64,000 nt of DNA from Maylandia zebra (lineage: Eukaryota; Chordata; Actinopteri; Cichliformes; Cichlidae), in assembly GCF_041146795.1 (NCBI RefSeq), contig NC_135172.1, positions 37,123,623 to 37,187,622 of the forward strand. The letters run 5' to 3'. Position 1 is the first letter of the stretch, and each line of letters begins with the position of its first letter. Below the pieces are notes generated by a model. It did no database searches. It was not told the DNA's origin and worked only from the letters and a program-made list of their open reading frames with translations. Shown here in pieces: positions 61,101 through 64,000 of this stretch. The position numbers were made by a program, and so were the translations under genes.

Positions 61101-62590
61101 TGCGGTACCTTTATGACCCCCAGATGAACTGAGTAGATGAGATCAACGATAACTTTCAGCTGTAAGGAACCGCAGTCAGCAAATGAGTTGTTTCGGTTCA
61201 GACTGGACAAATGGCAGGAGGCGTGACGATGGAAGGAGCGACAAAATCAACAACATCCGTCTGAGACGACCCACGGAGGTTGAAAGCGCCTTGTGGAGAT
61301 GTTCAAAGACAAAAAAAAGGGCCAGTTTCTAACTGCTCCAGTGACTCACTGCTCCTTCTCCCGGCTTTACGGGAACGGGATGTGTTTTTAATTCTTCGCC
61401 TTTTTTTTTTTCCTGCTGCATGCTCAGGTGGAGCAGAGGAGCGTCAGACTGTGGTTTAATGTTTGTCTGTCTGTGTGAATGCTGTGGTGTGTCTGCTTGT
61501 TCGTCTGTGTGTCTCAAGTCTATAGCTCAGGGCAGATAACCCAAATTGTTTCACAGGTGTCTAGAGAAAGTTGAAATGTTGAAAGTGCTTCTGTGGGAGA
61601 ATAAGACCTGCTTTGGAATCAAGTAAATAATTGAAGTTAAAGCACAAATCATAAGTACATATAGCTATTCTGATCATCTTAAATTAAAACCCAAACAAGA
61701 AACTAAACTAAAAATAAATCTAAAGAGTAGATTACTGAGTTTTAGTTTCTGTTAGTTGGGTTAAATGTTTTACATGGTAAACACGAGGGGGGTGTTATCA
61801 GGACTTGAAGGTAACATTGAGTCAACTTTCCTCTGAAATTGTTGTTTGTAATATAATCTATAACATCTAATCCCATATTAGTTCCCTTGAAAAATATTCC
61901 CAGCTAAAACTGAAAGTAACAAAAAAATAACAAATCAATACATTGTTAAACTGTCAAACTGAAACTGAAATGAAACTATAATAAAGGTTATGCTTCCAAC
62001 AAAAATAACTTTTAAATGTCATACTGGGTACAGCTTAGCTTACCAATGAGAATATGGGGAAGGAACTAGCTTTCCTCTTTCCGTAGTAATTTTAATAGAC
62101 TTGCCAACATCTGTAAGCTTCACCAATTACACGAACATCTTTTTAGTTTATTTTGTACAAATACTGAAATGTAAAACTGACGTGTTAGGTTACTCTCACT
62201 AGCTGTCATGTTTCTATTATGACGTTTAAAAGCCACTATGTGACCAGCTATTGGTTTTGTGGAGCCATAAGTGACATAATTTTAGACAATTATTATTATT
62301 TAGACGATTGCTAAGTTACTGGCCAAGGCCTGTTCAGGGACCACCGGTCGGTAGCGAAAAACACAAAATTCCCCACTGGTTGTAATTTCACAGTTGTAAG
62401 TACTTGCTGGTTGTTGCTAGGTGAAACTCATCACAAAGCGGTGCGTGATGAAAACCTTTTTGTGATCGCTCTGGTAGCTAGCAAGTTGCATGGAAGATAC
62501 TCAGTTGTCTGCAAACACTTGCCAGCTATATGCTAAGTGGTAGTAAAAGTTTAAAAAGTGTGATGCAAACCAGAAGCAGAGAACATTTCA
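58200..62590. other. Intergenic, no gene seen
   Basis: No supported gene. It contains a pyrimidine-rich (CT-rich) stretch at about 58310-58450 and TG-rich words at 59413-59600. Short open frames lack domains. Confidence 0.4.
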
Positions 62591-62599
62591 CTTCAAGTT

Positions 62600-63290
62600 A
62601 ATTCCCTTCAATTTCAATTTTATTTATAGTCACCGGAAGGTTTTTTTATAGTAAAGACCCTACAATAATACAGAAAAAAACAACAATCCAACAACAAACC
62701 CCTTTGAGCAAGCACTTGGCGATAGGAGCTTGCTCCTGCTGGAGGGTTCTTCCTGTTTAAAGGGAGTTCTTCCTTCCCACTGTCGCCGAGTGCTTGCTCA
62801 TAGGGTATTGTCTATTTGTTGTGATTTTTTCTGTATCATTGTAGTCTTTACCTTACAATATGTTGTTGGGCACGATCTGATATCGTCGTGTTGGTGTTGT
62901 TCCCAGATCAACATAGTAAATGTTGTTCCAGGATCAACATTGCAAGTGACCAATCAGAATGTTGTGACGTCATACTTTTGCGACTTCAGGAAAAACCGCC
63001 GTAAAACAAAGAACTGTACTTAAGCTGCGAGAAACCGCCTCTGTCCGCCGATCAACGGACCCTGACCCTAACCCTAACCCTTTAATAAACGCTAAGCAGA
63101 ATTGATATTGTCCTTGCAACTTTGGAATTTCATAAATGCACGAATGGCTTGGCGCGCCAAAGAATAACGTCACAACAATGTGATTGGTCACTTGCAATGT
63201 TGATCAACACCAACACGATGATATCAGATCATCCGTGTTGCTGGGATTCAGTGCTATATACATACAGCTAAAATGAATTGAATTGAACTG
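62600..63290. repeat. Composite inverted repeat with an inserted MITE-like element
   Basis: The outer repeat has 'caatttcaattttatttata' at its left and 'aaaatgaattgaattgaactgaac' at its right. Its centre is itself inverted: gagcaagcacttggcga (62706-62722) matches the complement of tcgccgagtgcttgctc (about 62783-62799). It is interrupted from about 62865 by a second inverted repeat. The left arm of this is gatctgatatcgtcgtgttggtgttg (from about 62874) with aacattgcaagtgaccaatc (62937 on), and the right arm is their complement at about 63180-63232. Between these arms is a 'ccctaaccctaaccc' telomere-like run near 63063-63081. No coding capacity. Confidence 0.7.
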
Positions 63291-64000
63291 AACTGAAACC
63301 ACTAGTGACCAAGGCAACCTCTAGCAAACAAAAAAATAACAAAGAGGTTTTCAGCTACACCAATTACACATTTTTCTCTAGAGACCAACAGGTTGCCAGG
63401 GGTTGGGTAACAAGTCTCTAGACCTGTGTAATAGAGGCTTAACTAGAAATCTTGGTTTGCGAGGTATATCCATAGACTGCATGGGTGCATTGCATACACA
63501 TAGATACCTGCTAATTACTACTAAGTGACACATATGAAATACTAGAATTTCTCTCACTGAAACTGGAACAGAAATGTATTGGATAAAATGAGTTTAAATA
63601 CCAACACACAGCAAATCAATTTTGACTAATTTTTGGAGGCATCAACATTGATTCAGTGACTTGAATTAGTTAAGGTAAAGCCTAGCGGACAGCTACCAAC
63701 CTGTCATGCAAAATAGCCATAAACATGTTTATTTCTAATGGAAAGTTGGGCATTGTAACTTGGAAGACAGACTCAAGCAGCGACTTCATTAACTGCAGTT
63801 TTTACCACGTCATGTTGACTTTATTTTACAGCAAGGAAGTTGCAGCTTGGTTTCTATTGATGCCATTATTTCTTGGCTGGATGCAGTGACTTCCTGAAGT
63901 TTTCGCTGGTTTCCTGCCTTATAACCTTATAATGACAGGAAGATAGGTTAAACAATTTCTTCAAGGCAGTACCGGGGGGTGAACACAGGTTTAAAACCAC
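63291..64000. other. Window end, no gene seen
   Basis: AT-rich sequence with no recognised gene, RNA or repeat. Confidence 0.4.

Noticed and set aside
63063-63081. Telomere-like CCCTAA run as a chromosome end
   Set aside because: Only about three units, internal to a MITE-like repeat with ordinary sequence on both sides.
1-64000. CRISPR arrays, operons or bacterial defence systems
   Set aside because: The DNA is clearly vertebrate, with introns and fish repeats; no regularly spaced direct repeats were seen.

Overview
The window is animal nuclear DNA. It is AT-rich and intron-containing, has long (CA/TG)n tracts, and is littered with teleost-type transposon remnants (Tc1-like, hAT, Penelope-like and L1-like). 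Three protein-coding genes can be supported: wiz (minus strand), prdx2 (plus strand) and junb (minus strand). Human PRDX2 and JUNB are direct neighbours on 19p13, and WIZ lies on the same arm. Together with the repeat types, this points to a ray-finned fish, probably a percomorph such as a cichlid. The species cannot be fixed from the sequence alone.

Layout. Positions 1-1320 hold the 3' end of an L1-like retrotransposon. From 1321 to about 24370 I see no host gene. This stretch carries a complete non-autonomous hAT element with 8-bp target duplications (4518-5497), a Penelope-like fragment (about 9140-9580), a Penelope-like insertion itself interrupted by a second hAT element (11793-13994), an unclassified hairpin-ended repeat (about 16770-17530) and decayed dispersed repeats. 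From about 24374 to 32500 lies wiz, whose eight coding exons join in phase to about 780 codons with six C2H2 fingers. Its introns hold a BED-finger hAT remnant and two nested Tc1-like elements. At 34498-35072 there is a broken HIPK-like kinase remnant. From about 36660 to 41430 lies prdx2 (five coding exons, 197 aa). From about 42190 to 43930 lies intronless junb (330 aa), tail-to-tail with prdx2. From 44600 to 64000 I see no supported gene. That stretch contains microsatellites, hairpins, a composite inverted repeat at 62600-63290 and a few stretches that read like conserved non-coding DNA.

Biology. WIZ is a zinc-finger adaptor of the G9a/GLP H3K9 methyltransferases. Prdx2 is a cytosolic 2-Cys peroxidase. 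JunB is an immediate-early AP-1 transcription factor. I found no novel multi-gene system. The most interesting regulatory signal is a compact STAT / CRE / CArG / CRE-like cluster at 42037-42109, just downstream of junb. It resembles the downstream SRE/CRE control region described for mammalian JunB. A second set of stimulus-response motifs lies upstream of the junb TATA box. Other points of note are a perfect 14-bp hairpin that encloses a wiz splice donor, two in-frame alternative acceptors in wiz, and the nested transposons with readable target duplications.
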